DNA of 64,000 nucleotides from Chamaelirium japonicum (GCA_947650365.1 OX393550.1:96142951-96206950), one strand, 5' to 3'; shown: positions 35,341-47,087, numbered from the stretch's first letter. A program made the numbers and translations. Notes: generated from the sequence alone by a model not told the origin.

Positions 35341-35944
35341 TGTGGGTGCAAAAATTGTACCGGACCGGATCAGAGCGGCATGGGCCCGCGCAACGGCCCA
35401 AGTGGGTAAGCCCGCCCGGGTTCATGGGCCCACTCTACGAGGCTCGCAGATCAAGCCCTCCCCCTTATTGGGCCCGAACAACGGCCCAATAAGGGCCCAG
35501 CAAGGAGGCCCAGAACCAGTGCCACGTCATCATCGCCATGTCATCACTGCCAAATCGGGCACGTGCATACGCTATAAAAGGACCCCCAAGGCATCCAGGA
35601 AGGGGGTTGGTCATTCAATCAGAGGAAGAGAGGATTCAGAGCTAGAGCTTACTTCTCCCCTCCGAGTCTTCTTTTCTTGTTGCTCCGTGCAACCCCCACT
35701 GTAAGAAGCTTCTCTCGGCCTGTCGAGAGAACGCTCAACCCTCATTTTACTCAAATTATAGTGGAAACCATGTGGCACCTCTCGCCCGGAGACGTAGGTC
35801 GTAAGACCGAACTTCGACAACAACTCCGTGTGTCATCTCTCTCCTTCTCAACTTTACATTCTCTAACTCTACAAACCATCCTCATTCGATCAAGGCTGTG
35901 GGGCGGGATTCCTGATCAAGGCGGCTCGGAAATTTCCCCCCACA
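35341..35944 (+). repeat. 3' LTR of the Tat-type element
   Basis: Same length as the 5' LTR and near 98% identical by eye. Confidence 0.95.
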
Positions 35945-36534
35945 ATATCTCCTATAGTCCTTTAAATTACTTTATTCAGATATATGGGATCCATCTCCAT
36001 TGCCCTTCATGTGTGAGTTTTATTATTATGTTGCATTAATGATTACTCGATCTTAATACACTTACGTCCATGTCATTCGCCGCGACTCCAATATACCCGA
36101 GATCTACCAGAATTTCACTCGAATCAAGGCTTTTCGATCTGATATTGTGCCGTGCGTACCTCTCATTCACGATGTGCTTCCTTCTTCGATTTCGGAGGAC
36201 CCTCTTTCGGTTGTCCTATCATCACACGCATAAGTAGAACGATGTTACTGAGAGGAAGCACTAGTACAATTATATCCTTAAGACAATCCGTGCTCAACTC
36301 CTCTCCTCCTCCATTCCCCACACTTTCTGGATAAAGACCATCTTGGCCTCTGTCAGCCTAATTAACATCACTCCTTCCTCCGATCTCTATGGTGTGTCTG
36401 CTCACGAGCGGGTTCTACTTCACTCCACCCAACTACAGATGCACATGCTTTATCCTTATACCTCCTATGAATGCACCAAAATGCCTGTCATGTCAGCAAA
36501 TTTAATTCGGGTTTCTAATTAAATTCGGTTAAAC
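35945..36534. other. No gene seen
   Basis: Intergenic sequence without recognisable domains or termini. Confidence 0.4.
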
Positions 36535-36547
36535 TTAATCTAATTCA

Positions 36548-36758
36548 ACCGCATCTTTAACGGCAAATCATCAGGAGTGGAGCATCTTTGTCATTCGATG
36601 TCCTCGATTTTCAAGACATGGATCATACCATGATCCCACATGCTAGAGGGGGAGGCACTTTCTTTCTGTAACATGATCTACTCGTGATTTTAATAAATTC
36701 CGGTTGGGGGCTGCCTAACCCTCCCTCCTTTAGGAGTGGTTCTCAAAAAAAAAAAATT
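36548..36758 (+). mobile_element. Short 5'-truncated LINE-type retroposon
   Basis: A 210-bp segment ends in an A-run (36747-36757) and is flanked by ttaatctaattca at 36535-36547 and 36759-36771 (13 bp, exact). The end cctcctttaggagtggttctc resembles plant LINE 3' ends. Confidence 0.75.
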
Positions 36759-37212
36759 TAATCTAATTCAGAAGTTTTATTTTCCATACGATCTGTCTGC
36801 GAAGACTTTTTGCATGACTTTGGATATGGATTGTAGGACCTAGACCTTCCTTGGTATTTAATAATCACATGTGCTTGTTCCCAAATAGCTTAAAATTTTC
36901 AAATACTATTTAATATTTAATTGCTAAATTTTAATATTAAAAAATTAGATATTTACAATAGGAACTTATTCCTACGTCTGTCCCGCATCAATTAGGAAGA
37001 GAAAACCTATCATGAACTTGGTCACATATTCAATCAAACTTATCAGCAAGTTGCTCTAAATCCAATAGTAATAAAAATAATAATTTTTATTTTTATTTTT
37101 ATTATTATCACTATTACTAAATTAATAAAATTCCTAATGACCAAAATGAAGCAGTGCTGTAAAGCCAACCACTCGCCAAAAGAGTGGAGTGGATAAAAAA
37201 ACACCAAAACAA

Positions 37213-37971
37213 GTGTTTATTGCTGCTCGCTAGAAATGAGGAAGTGTTCAAGGGAAGTAAACCGGAAAACCCATATGATTGGTTTTTTTTTTTTTTTGAG
37301 AAATAAAACCCATAAGATTGTTAACATAGCTATCAGAGCAATTAAAGAATTTAGAGAAGCTAATGAGTATTTAGTGGTGCAGGGATCAAGAAAAATAATG
37401 GCTGCCACTAAATGGGAAGCATCTATGCTTGAAGAGATCAAGCTTAATTGTGATGGTACAGTGAACCAGAGGAGCGACGAGACCAGTGCAGGCTTCATAT
37501 ATATTGCAGGACCAGAGGGGAGTGATTCTGCATTCAGGGGTCGTTCATGATATCGTAATACTCAATCACTGATTGATGCGAAAACCTGAGGACTGTGTGT
37601 GGCTGTTCGGTACTCGTAGTACCCAGGATGCAAGATGTGGGTCAAGGGGGACTCACGTATTGTTATTGACTAGGTTATAGCGGGCAAGGGCGATCATGTG
37701 CACCTGAAGGACATCATGCATATTGATTCATTGATTCCCTTTTGTGCGGGTGTCTCATATATATCTTTAGATCAAAGGAAATCAAGTGGTCGATTGGCTT
37801 GCTTGCCAATGGATGAAGGCGTCGTCACTCTCTCTTAGATCCACCTTTTCGAGCCACTTGATAAAGTTATATAATTAAGATCGACATAAGTCCTTACCGT
37901 TTTTCTAGAAACATTAATTTATGACTAATGTAAGGGTCCCTCTCTACCCAAAAAAAAAAAATAAAAAAGAG
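37213..37971 (+). mobile_element. 5'-truncated LINE fragment with RNase H remnant
   Basis: The flanks aaacaccaaaacaag (about 37198-37212) and aaacaccaagacaag (37972-37986) differ at one position, and an A-rich tail (about 37950-37967) precedes the right flank. The frame 37236-37550 includes IKLNCDGTVN, the start of the LINE RNase H domain. Later parts of that domain appear only as out-of-frame remnants. Confidence 0.75.
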
Positions 37972-38154
37972 AAACACCAAGACAAGGTAGAGGAAGAAAG
38001 TCAAGGGGTTGCAACCACATGACAAAGAGCATATACAAACTTGGAATTGTTAGGAGAATCACCAAAAGAAAAGGAAGGCATGGGAATAAAGAAGAAATCA
38101 AGCCAGTAACAACCTTATAGGGAAATTTTTTTTATACCTATAGATCGGGTCAGT

Positions 38155-38697
38155 TTTTTTTTGGAAAAGGTGGGAGGTCAATACAGAACAACCTGGAGGT
38201 CTTCCCAAACAAGGAAAGACAAAGCATCATAAACAACAGACAACCCATATCCCTCAGCCCCAGGGAGCCGAGCTTCCTTTGCTAGCCAGTGAGTAGCACC
38301 ATTTGCCCACCGCGGAATCCACTACACTGACACCCTCTCCAGTTGCTGCCATATCTTCTGACACTCAAGAATCAGAGGGCAGATGTCATCGGAGACACAC
38401 TTGCCGAGCACCAAAGTATTCTGGGCCTGCATATCATCATTGAGGATAACCACATTTTTGTGGAGCCGATCAGCGATCTCCGAGTACGCAGCTTTTAGAG
38501 CCCAAAGCTTAGTCTGCATGGGAGTGTCCACCCTACCCTGGAAGGCAGCAGCCGCAATGATAGTACCACTAGTGGTAGTCAAAACCTAAGCGCCACTAGC
38601 TAGTTCGTCCTGCACCACGAAGGAACCATCAGTTCACATGACTGCATCCACCCCCATCGCCAAACTAGACCGAGACGGAATGGAAAGATGGGGATTT
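38155..38697 (-). mobile_element. LINE 3' fragment, minus strand
   Basis: The minus strand encodes an RNase H-like stretch (MQTKLWALKAAYSEI, VVILNDDMQAQNTLVLGK), similar in arrangement to that at 10765-11280. It ends at a T-run (38155-38162), the complement of the poly(A). Imperfect flanking similarity (tatagat at 38141 and 38698) may be the target duplication. Confidence 0.65.
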
Positions 38698-38722
38698 TAT
38701 AGATGAGAGTGAGAAATCCCTT

Positions 38723-38727
<5 letters not shown>

Positions 38728-38805
<78 letters not shown>
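38728..38805. repeat. (GA)n microsatellite
   Basis: About 38 units. Confidence 0.97.
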
Positions 38806-38808
<3 letters not shown>

Positions 38809-38914
38809 AGGGTACAATCTTACAATCACTCTATCCAGAGGGGAATGCAATGCAGGGTAGTTTCCCACCGATTAGTATAGGACTGATGGTCCCTAGAATA
38901 ATTGCATAATAGGA

Positions 38915-38945
38915 TTCCCGATTCCCGATTCCCGATTCCCGACCC
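38915..38945. repeat. Tandem cgattcc heptamer
   Basis: Four copies of cgattcc in a row. Confidence 0.85.
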
Positions 38946-39216
38946 CTTGACTTCTCTCCTTTTTCATGTGAAACGTTAACACATTTGGTGGAGACTGAGA
39001 GGAGAGATGAAGCGGTAACCTGCGGTGGAGCCTAGTGCGACTTCTCAATTTTTTAAAATTTGACGAAAACCTATGGTTGGTCCAGTGGGATAGCGAATTC
39101 AGTTCGCTCGCTATATGTGGTGAGCGTTGTAGCGAACAACTACTTTAGAGAGCACCCTAGCAAGGCCTTTGGAGAGCATATTTTTGCCAACCCGCTGCCT
39201 ACTCTAGCGAGGGGAG

Positions 39217-39519
39217 TTTTTTTTTTTGGTAGTAACAGGCGGTGGTCAAGACAGCAAGACCGACAAGTCCTCACTCACGAGGGCAGAGAGAACAGGAGGG
39301 AACAGGCGCTCCTAGTAGCCTTCCAACTCGTTCCGACGGACATCCTGAGCCAACCAATGAGCAGCCAGGTTACTGGATCGGGGAACCCAGTGGACCGTTA
39401 AGTCGAGGAGTTGGCCCCAAGCGTAAACAATTCGCCACTAGCGGTTCAGCAATCAGCATTAGGGGGGCCTCCTTTTCCCAAAACCAAAGTATCCCTTGCA
39501 AGAGTTGCATCCATACTGA
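39217..39519 (-). mobile_element. Short LINE 3' fragment, minus strand, with target duplication
   Basis: A T-run (39217-39227) is followed by the complement of a LINE-like 3' end (ggtagtaac, compare ctaccaaaa at 11301). The 10-bp flank agcgagggga occurs at 39206-39215 and 39520-39529. Confidence 0.7.
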
Positions 39520-39890
39520 AGCGAGGGGAAGCTGAGTAGGGAGGCTGTTGGAGATGCTCTTATGAGCCACGTACCACCGCCTTTTGCGTATGGGTTCTCT
39601 TTCGATATTGTGGGAAAAGATCGAGGACCAGCGCGCAGGACCTAATCTGAGGCAGCTCCCCATTCTGCTAAACCAAACAGTCGTAACCCTAAAGTGGCGT
39701 CCGCTTCCTTTCTAGGAGGTGACAGTGGGTTGATTTCACTAAGCCAAATACACCCAAATTATCTTAGGTTAACTGGGTGTTAAAGGATTGGGGATCATTA
39801 TTTTTGTTTTTGGAGGCAATGCTACTCAACTAGACCCATGTTGGTCTGGTTGCGGAGGTATCAGTCCAGTGGATCCAACATGAAGCTAAC

Positions 39891-40067
39891 CAGGGGCGGA
39901 GCCACGTTGGGGCAAGAGTGGGCTCAAGCCCCCCCTTACCCAAAACAAAAAACCTGGTTTAATTAGGTTTGATTCCCAATCTCCACGCAGCGAACGACAG
40001 CTTCTTTGATTCTAGATTTCCACGCAGCGACGGCACCGTTCTCCACATATTCTAGATTTCCACGCAG

Positions 40068-40156
<89 letters not shown>

Positions 40157-40416
40157 CTTGTTACGAACATGGGGCCGGCAGTCGGCTACTAGTCTCCAAA
40201 TGCGGCCAAGTCCCGAACGCCCCGCCAGGTGTTCGACGGAACGGCTGAGAAGAATTTGGTGGTCTGGAATATGAGAAGTTAAAAAAAATTCAAGTCAGGG
40301 CTTCGACCCCGAACTGGGGGGCTACCGCCCCCCTGTAACCCCCCAAACGTCTTCGGCGTCAGCATAAGTACTATAACTATAAGCTCCCCTACTAAAAATT
40401 TCTAGCTCCGCCACTA
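39891..40416. mobile_element. hAT-type non-autonomous element carrying a CT array
   Basis: The termini caggggcggagc and gctccgccacta are inverted repeats with an 8-bp duplication AAGCTAAC (39883-39890 and 40417-40424). The interior has repeated tctagatttccacgcagc and a (CT)n array at 40069-40153. It is related to the 3.7-kb element at 60251-63939 by termini. Confidence 0.88.
40069..40153. repeat. (CT)n microsatellite inside the hAT-type element
   Basis: About 41 CT units. Confidence 0.97.
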
Positions 40417-40424
40417 AAGCTAAC

Positions 40425-40844
40425 AGTGCGGCCCACTGGCTGGCACTTTGTGCCCAAGTGTCGTAAGTCAAAGGTTACAAGGATCATGACTTTCCATCTA
40501 CTATATCTATTCTCGAGTATGAGAACCAAAGGTTCATGATGTCCTGAACGACAGACGCAATGTACAAAAATAAAGAAATGACCCATGTTGGTCTGGCCAA
40601 TTTGAAGACTGGGGTGAGGACAAGGGACTAGTTGGGCTGAGTGTGATGTATGGTCATGGGACCTACCATCACCAATACCTCATCCTCTATCAATTCAGTT
40701 TAGAAAAATCTCCAACCCTACATGGGAAGTTTTTTTTTTCTTATTATACTTTACACGGTCATGATTGTGCACCTTACTCGTACCCTTTTTACATCCAATC
40801 AGATTGCTCCCTTTGTCCTACATATTAGGGAATGATCCAGATGC
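40425..40844. other. No gene seen
   Basis: Intergenic sequence; the phrase catgttggtctgg recurs from the left side of the hAT-type element. Confidence 0.4.
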
Positions 40845-41003
40845 CCAGCTGTGGGCATCGAAATTAGCCCACGGGTCGAACCCGATTTTTACACAAAAAA
40901 ATAGGCCCGCACCCGACGGCCTTCGGGTCAAACCCGATTTTTACACGAAAAATGGGCTTGCACTCGATGACCTTCGGGTCGAACCCGACTCGCTCATGCA
41001 ACT

Positions 41004-41165
41004 TGGGCCCGCACACAACGGCCCACATGCGAAACCTGGCCCGCACACAATGGCCCGCATGCGAAACTTGGGCCCGCACACAACGGCCCGCATGCGAAAC
41101 TTGGGCCCGCACACAACGGCCCGCATGCGAAACTCGGCCCGCACACAACGGCCCGCGTGCGAACT
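41004..41165. repeat. ~33-bp tandem repeat x5 in the solo LTR
   Basis: cgcacacaacggcccgcatg recurs five times at 32-34-bp spacing. Confidence 0.9.
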
Positions 41166-42119
41166 AGGCCCACGTACGAACTCAATTCGTGCGCCATGGC
41201 CCGACCCAAAGCAAACGGGTCCCACCGGACCCGCAACTCGGACACAAAGAGGGGGGCCCACCGGCCCCCCCCCCCCTTCTAGAAAACCGTGCCCCCTCTT
41301 CATGGAGAGGTGGGGCCGGCCCTTCTTGAAAACCGTGCCCCCCTCCTCATGGAGAGGTGGGGCCGGCCATAAAGAAAAAGAAAAAGAAAAAGAAAAGAAA
41401 AAGAAAAAGAAAAGAAAAGAAAAAGAAAAGAAAAAGTCAAAACCGCCTTGATGCGGGGGGAGGTGGCGTGGATGTCTACACAACCGTAGATCCGCGACGA
41501 TCCCTCGATCCAACGGACAAGATGACGTTGCGTCGCCATCCGATCCAAAAGTGCAACAAAAATAACAACTCGATCTTTAAAGATCGAGTCACAACTAGCC
41601 CGTAACCACTCCAACTAAAAAGGAGGAAATCGGGTTTGTTTCCCCAAATAAGGGAACGATATCTCGATGGTTATGAGGGGAGAGATTGGAGGAAACAATA
41701 AGATTTCAGCAATATCTCCCCCAACCGCCCCCCTTTGCCTATAAATAGAAGGGGTCGGGGAAGGCATCAAGGGTCCGAAAGCCGAAGACGAAAGAGCTTC
41801 GCAAGAGAAGCTCCAACGCTCGAAGACCGAAGGCTTCACGAGGCACGGCAAGCATATCCTACGGGAGTCCTTGGCCCTTCAAGTCCTCATCAACGTGAAG
41901 ACCTTGCACTCGGAGATCAAAGCTTCGACTCCTCGCACGAAGAAGAAAGCGTGGAGAAGAAGACCCGGAGCCGTCATCGCCCGATTGCTCCAACGATCTT
42001 CATCAGCTCCGAAGACGCCATAAGCAAAGGCCGGAGAAGAAGATCGAAGCCGACAATACTCGTCGTCTTCAATCAAGGCATCGACTCCTCGCACGAAGAA
42101 GAAAGCCGGGAGAAGAAGG

Positions 42120-42345
42120 CCTGAAGCCGGTGCTACCCCTGCCGCCTTCGTCAACCAAAAGCCGACGCTACAACCGTCGTGCTAAAGCCGGTGCCACACC
42201 CGCCGTCTTCATCAACAAAAGCCGACGCTACAACCGTCGCATGAAGATCGGTGCTACACCCGCCGTCTTCATCAACGAAAGTCGACGCCACAACCGTCGC
42301 ACAAGCATCGGTGCTACCCCCGCCGAAAAGCCAAAACCGACGCCA
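42120..42345. repeat. 60-bp tandem repeat in the solo LTR
   Basis: cgccgtcttcatcaac recurs at 42201 and 42261 with diverged units either side (about 3.5 units). Confidence 0.88.
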
Positions 42346-43048
42346 CAACCGTCGAGGAAGCCGGAAGAGTAAAGAAGCCTTGAAGAGGTAACGCCAGTCG
42401 TTCGAGAAGAAGATCGAGTCGAAGCTAAAGTCAAAGCCGACGCAAGAAGCCAAAGCAAACGCACCGGTAAAGCCCGCGCTAAAGCAACGCACGTGCCAAA
42501 GCCAAGCAACTACGACGGTCACGAGCAAAGCACCGCACGTTCTAGCCGATACGACGCGAAGTCCGGAAGAACTAAAGCATCGCAAGTCTCTACCCGTCTA
42601 CGTTCAAGCGCAAGCGCCAAAGCAAAGCAAAAGCCAGAGCCACGCCAAAGCTACGCCAAAGCCGAAAGCTAAAGCCAAAGCTGACGCCAAAAACACGATC
42701 GACGCCGCGAACCGACGATCAAGGACGTCGAGGTCAAGCAAGGATCGAGGAAGACACGAAGACCGAGGAACGAAGCCCAAAGCCTCTCTAGCCGAGAAAG
42801 CGCGAAGCACGGACGGGACAAAATCAACGGCGGAAACTCCTTAGCCTCTCAAAAACCCTCACCCTGTAAAGACCTCTGTCCTGGGCAACCCCTTCAGAGC
42901 TCTCGCACGAACACCACGTGGAGACGCGGATCAAAGGGACCCTCCAGAGGATCTCTCCCACAATCTCCTGATCAAAGAAAATTTGTAATCTCGTGTGATC
43001 CACAATAAAGACGACCCGAATCTTTTTCTGCGACCACACCAGCAAAAA

Positions 43049-43230
43049 GAGAGATGCTATTCAACCCGAAGGTTTTCCCTATTCCGCCAGTCCAATTGAT
43101 TTGGCAGCATACAACTGGTGGTTGAAACGCACTAGCGATATTTAAATCATTTACACCACCAGTTGCATGCTGCCACATCAATCGGGCTGAGCGGAGTCGG
43201 AAAAACCTTCGGGCTGAATAGCATTTCTCC
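43049..43230. mobile_element. Foldback MITE, copy 2
   Basis: gagatgctattcaacccgaa pairs with ttcgggctgaatagcatttc, and the inner arms (gcagcatacaactggtg / caccagttgcatgctgc) also pair, giving a near-complete hairpin of ~180 bp. This is the best preserved copy. Confidence 0.85.
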
Positions 43231-43537
43231 AGCTAAAATGTTCTCCCCAATGTAGGTCTGACTGAACAGTACTTTCCTTCTTTTTAGAATTATTTTAGTT
43301 TACCCACTAAGACCCTCCAAAAAATCAATATTAGAAGTTACCCTCAATTTTAACACTATCATATAATGACCGCTATTTATATTGAAAGTACTCCTCATTA
43401 TGCCCTAAGGTAATAATCGAAGCCCCTCGGAGATAAGTCAACATTACTTAGGGTGGTTTCTTTATAAATGACACCCCCCCCCCCCGATAGACGAAACTAT
43501 TAAGATTTGGGGTATTTCTAATCAGGAAAAGAAGATC
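43231..43537. other. No gene seen
   Basis: AT-rich; a C-run at about 43476-43488. Confidence 0.4.
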
Positions 43538-43900
43538 TTACACTCGAGGTGTATCTTCGTTGCTCACTTCAGGTATAGTTTACCACCCTAAAAGTTTTAG
43601 AATTTAACGACTTTTTATTGATGTGTTATATAAGGTAAGATGATCATCCTCATCAAAATCAGTAAATTCTAAAACTTCTAGGATCATCAAATGTTTGAAG
43701 CTTTATTGATCATCCATTGCAACGGATAATTTTGCTTAGCACATTTGATGACCCTAGAAGTTTTAAACTTTATCAATTTTTTGTGAGAATGATTACCTTA
43801 TCCTAGATAATACATACACAAAAAATCACAAAATTCTAAATCTTCTAGGGTGGTAAACTAGGGAAGAGATATAGCAACGAAGCTATACCTCAAGTGTAGG
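43538..43900. mobile_element. MITE with ~25-bp inverted termini
   Basis: acactcgaggtgtatcttcg at the left is matched by the complement of cgaagctatacctcaagtgt at the right. Inner arms around gtttaccaccctaRaag and gtggtaaac also pair. The interior words tagaagttttaRaattt and gaatgattaccttatc are shared with the MITEs at 58709-59093 and 59590-59872. Confidence 0.78.
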
Positions 43901-43995
43901 TCCCTGTTCTCTGCTAATAATGAAAATTTGGGATATTCTTAATAAAAAAATACCCTTCTATCTTATGTCTGCCAAACTTCAAAGGGCCAATTTTA

Positions 43996-44424
43996 ATGGG
44001 CTGGCAATTTCGGACCCGACACGGCATACCCGACACAACCCGACACGAAGTTAGCGGGTCTGGGTTAAGGCTAAACGGGTTCGGGTCGTAAACGGATCGA
44101 CACAATAGACCCGTTTAATAAACGGGTCGGGTCCGGGTTTAAGGTCTGGACACGGTAGACCCGGAAAGACCCGTTTAATATTCAACGGGTCATGCCGGGT
44201 CGGGTCTACCCACAATCCGATACTGTAATATATAGTATCAGCGGGTCTATCAGGTTAGGTCAGGTCGAGTCGGATCGGGTCAACTGAATAAACCCGTGTG
44301 GTAAACAGGTCTTATCGGGCCTACCCGTTTATAAACGGGTCGGGTCCGGGTCTAGGGGTTTTGGACAGGACCCGAAATTAGACACGACACGAACCCGACC
44401 CGACACGACCCATTGCCACACCTA
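43996..44424. mobile_element. hAT-type MITE rich in acgggtc, second copy
   Basis: Homologous over its length to 2855-3291, with termini atgggctggcaa and ttgccacaccta. No clear 8-bp duplication. Confidence 0.82.
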
Positions 44425-44467
44425 TGTTAAAGCTTGTCATCAATAATATAAGCCTGACGAATCTAAC

Positions 44468-44718
44468 TAGGGGTACAAATTGGGCCAGGATGGACCGGGT
44501 TGGGCCTGGGAGGAGCTTGTTCATGCCTGGCACTCTTCTTGAGTAGGACCAGACCTTGAGCCGAAGGTCTCGGCACGGGTCTGGCTAGTTTCGGGTTCCA
44601 AACATACAAAATTTCGGGCCAAACCACGGGCTCGGGGTGGCAGTCCGAACCCAACCCCAGGGGTCACAGGGTCGATCGGGCCGGGCTTTCGGTCCGACGG
44701 GCCGTTTTTACACCCGTA
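44468..44718. mobile_element. hAT-like MITE, 251 bp
   Basis: The termini taggggtacaaattgggcc and ggccgtttttacacccgta are imperfect inverted repeats, and the body is rich in gggcc words. Target duplication not found. Confidence 0.6.
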
Positions 44719-45151
44719 CAAGCCCATGAGTCTTGAAGAGCACATGTGAGACACACACGTGTGCTGCCAGAGACCTTACCATCTCATCAGACCTAAATCC
44801 ATGGTGGCTCGGGTCAGGGGACTTGTTCATTCTTCCCATAGGCTCGTTTGGATGTGAATACATATGATGCTTCTTGTGGACTAATCGCCTCATTGTGATT
44901 GATGGAAAGATCAAGGTTAAAAAAGTCCACCGGATTTTATTTTTTTATTGGGATATAAATGTTCGGTTGGAAAAACCATGGTTCGAAGCCTGCAACAGCC
45001 ACAGGAATGCAAATATTTTTGCCTAAGACCAGTCTTGAATTCACCCACAAGAGGACTACCGTAGACTTACTATCGCATTATGACTAGTCGTGGGTTGAAG
45101 CAGGTCTGAGCCTGGGTTGGCTCACCCAACGGGAACGGGTCCGATCTAGAG

Positions 45152-45373
45152 TGTTGAGAATAGTTATGTTTTTCTTTTACATGTCATTTCTTCGTGTATT
45201 TTTCTTTTATCTCATTTTGTGTGGTATTCTCACCGTAGGTGGCTACAACGGTCTGTCCGTTGTGTAAATTCTTGGCCTAGTGATCTTACATCTTGGAGCA
45301 TTGGCCTAGCCTTTAGACAATAGCCCCGTGACGTACCTTTGGACTTCCTCCCATGGTAACATGGTATCAGAGT
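45152..45373 (+). repeat. Copia LTR (45152-45361) with PBS, remnant
   Basis: A 210-bp sequence with ends tgttgagaa and ggtaaca is followed at once by tggtatcagag (45362), the tRNA-Met PBS. The internal region that follows is lost after some 50 bases. No second LTR in the window. Confidence 0.72.
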
Positions 45374-45469
45374 TATGATCCATTGCCAACCTCAATCATG
45401 GCCGCCTCTGTACCAATTTTTGATCACAGCTGATTGTCTCTGCGCACCACACCAATTTAAGGAATAAAC

Positions 45470-45625
45470 TACATAAATAAGCGACGGACAAAGTCCGTCT
45501 TTTAATAAACGACGGTCAATACATATTTTTAGTGACAAAAAACAACGAGCATTGATAAACGACAAATTGAAAAATGACATAATGAAAAACGATGGTCATT
45601 GTCCGTCATTTTTCAACAGTATTGA
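45470..45625. repeat. Cluster of gacgg/ccgtc near-palindromes (CACTA-like subterminal repeats)
   Basis: gacggacaaagtccgtc (45482-45498), a gacggtcaa copy (about 45514) and gatggtcattgtccgtc (about 45590-45606) resemble the subterminal repeats of CACTA elements. Termini were not identified. Confidence 0.45.
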
Positions 45626-45979
45626 TATAGTGGCGGTGATTTTCGATCACTGTTGGCATTCCTTGCCATGAATGTGCTCCATTCATCTCCCCCATCTTAT
45701 TGGTTTAGTAGATATGATATTTTTGGTCATCCAATTGAATTAAATCCACCTTGTTCAATATATGGGTAAATTGGCTTGATTGGTGTCCACTATCTGAACC
45801 AGTTTAAAGTTCTATGGTACACATCCCCTCTCCTCCATGAGATCCTGTCGCGGTTGTACTCTTTTGTAATCTGCGAATTGAGGAACTATCTACATATTGT
45901 ATTTTTTGATGTGTGTGATGTGCATCATCAGCCTCTTCATCCCACAGTTCTTTATCAAAGGTTGATGTTCTTATAATCT

Positions 45980-46280
45980 AGCCAACTAGGGCATAGTCTG
46001 CAAGTCCAAGGATCAAGGAGGTCTAGGGGTGATCAACGTCAAGGATCACAATCGCGCCCTGTTCAAAAAGTGATGGTGGAGGCTTTAGAACGATCGTACA
46101 GACGTGTTGAGCAAGGTCGTCCGTGGAAGATACTTAGGAGATTCTTAGCCTTCCAGACCCGTAGCAGGGCCTCTGGAAACATCTCCCTATTCTGGAGAGG
46201 AATTTTGATGATCGGGGGAGTTTACAGGTGCAGGAATAAGCTGACCATAGGTAATGGGAAGAACATTTATTTCTAGGAGT
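45980..46280 (+). pseudogene. LINE ORF2 remnant
   Basis: One frame reads GGLGVINVKDHNRALFKK, stop, WWRL, stop, NDRTDVLSKVVRGRYL, and a later part reads NKLTIGNGKNIYF. This is the region after the catalytic core of plant LINE reverse transcriptases. The stops replace tryptophan codons (TGG to TGA/TAG). Confidence 0.7.
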
Positions 46281-46375
46281 ATATCTAGCTAGGAGAGCGG
46301 TCCCTCAAAAGTATGTTGGCCCTTTGAAAGGTTGCCCTCCAAGGGATTTGAAAGGTCTCATATTATTACCCATTA

Positions 46376-46560
46376 GGGGATAGGAGAGTTGGCAAGCAAC
46401 TGGCAGGTGAGGAGGCTGTGTGTTCGACTCTTCCTCCCCTCGATTGCCCTATGAGTGTGGTGGGAAATTTTGAATGGGCCGGGCTTCACTCTCGGAGGGA
46501 TTAGTCCGAGCCCGAAGTGGGTCATTGCCTGGAAGGGTTCGGGACACCTGCCGATCTTTA
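46376..46560 (+). mobile_element. Probable tRNA-derived SINE
   Basis: gataggagagttggcaagca (A-box position) and tgtgttcgactcttcc (B-box position) are spaced as in a tRNA promoter. The 3' part with ggattagtccgagcccg resembles plant SINE tails. No target duplication recognised. Confidence 0.5.
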
Positions 46561-47082
46561 AAATAAGAAAAGGTACAATTGTTAAAAGCATTTGGTAAGA
46601 TCATGTAATTCTTATGGGGCCTCCTTGTAAGCCCCAATATGAAGAATTCTTGTATTGTCTTGTTGCTACATGATTGAGTGATTTGTAGCGGGAGAACTCG
46701 AATTCAAAGCTTATGGCGATGTTTCTTCGATGTCATTTAGCCCGTACGCTTTTTAATCTTGTTATTGATTTCATGTTCCTATGCCTTCTATTATAGGTTC
46801 TATCATCTTTTATTAATTACGAAACTGTCGTTACGCATTAGTTAAAAAAAAAAATGATATTATCTTGATAGATTTGCTGTTTTTTTAGCTCAATAAGTAT
46901 TTTGGGATTAGTTGTGGGCTTATCAATTTTGAGTTCACTAAAAACTATTGAATGTATAGTACTTGTTCCTATGGTTCAGAGATGATTTCTAATACCTCGG
47001 TGCGGTGATTCTTGCAAAACCTAATTGAAGGTTAGGTAACCATGCTTAGATCTTCATCAAGAAGATTAGGTGATGATCATTT
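46561..47082. other. No gene seen
   Basis: AT-rich; an A-run near 46846-46854 may end a LINE-like insertion. Confidence 0.35.
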
Positions 47083-47087
47083 TGATC

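Larger units (their letters stand above)
22704..35944 (+). mobile_element. Complete but decayed Ty3/gypsy retrotransposon, Tat-type
   Basis: Two 604-bp LTRs (22704-23307 and 35341-35944) with TGTGGG...CCCACA ends differ at about 13 positions by eye (near 2%). Order: LTR, PBS (tggcgccgtctgtggg), gag, protease, reverse transcriptase, RNase H, integrase, a 106-bp tandem repeat, an antisense three-exon ORF, further tandem repeats, purine tract (gggagggg, about 35328-35336), LTR. A long 3' region with tandem repeats and an antisense ORF is characteristic of the plant Tat lineage. Gag-pol carries several stops and frameshifts, so the copy is not autonomous. The flanking pentamers CTCTC and ATATC do not match; the left one lies in a CT array. 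Confidence 0.93.
40850..43038 (+). repeat. Solo LTR of a large gypsy-like family, 2189 bp
   Basis: It begins tgtgggcatcgaaattagcc and ends cgaccaca, with an exact 5-bp duplication CCAGC at 40845-40849 and 43039-43043. There is no PBS after it and no partner LTR with interior between, so it is a solo LTR left by LTR-LTR recombination. It carries a TATA-like cctataaatag (about 41739), a polyadenylation-like caataaag (about 43001), a ~33-bp tandem repeat and a 60-bp tandem repeat. A related copy is at 50081-57146. Confidence 0.85.

Noticed and set aside
22699-35949. Target duplication of the Tat element
   Set aside because: CTCTC on the left and ATATC on the right do not match; the left flank is a CT array that may have changed after insertion.
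42120-42345. CRISPR-like regular repeats
   Set aside because: Units are contiguous tandem repeats inside a plant LTR with no unique spacers; the genome is eukaryotic.
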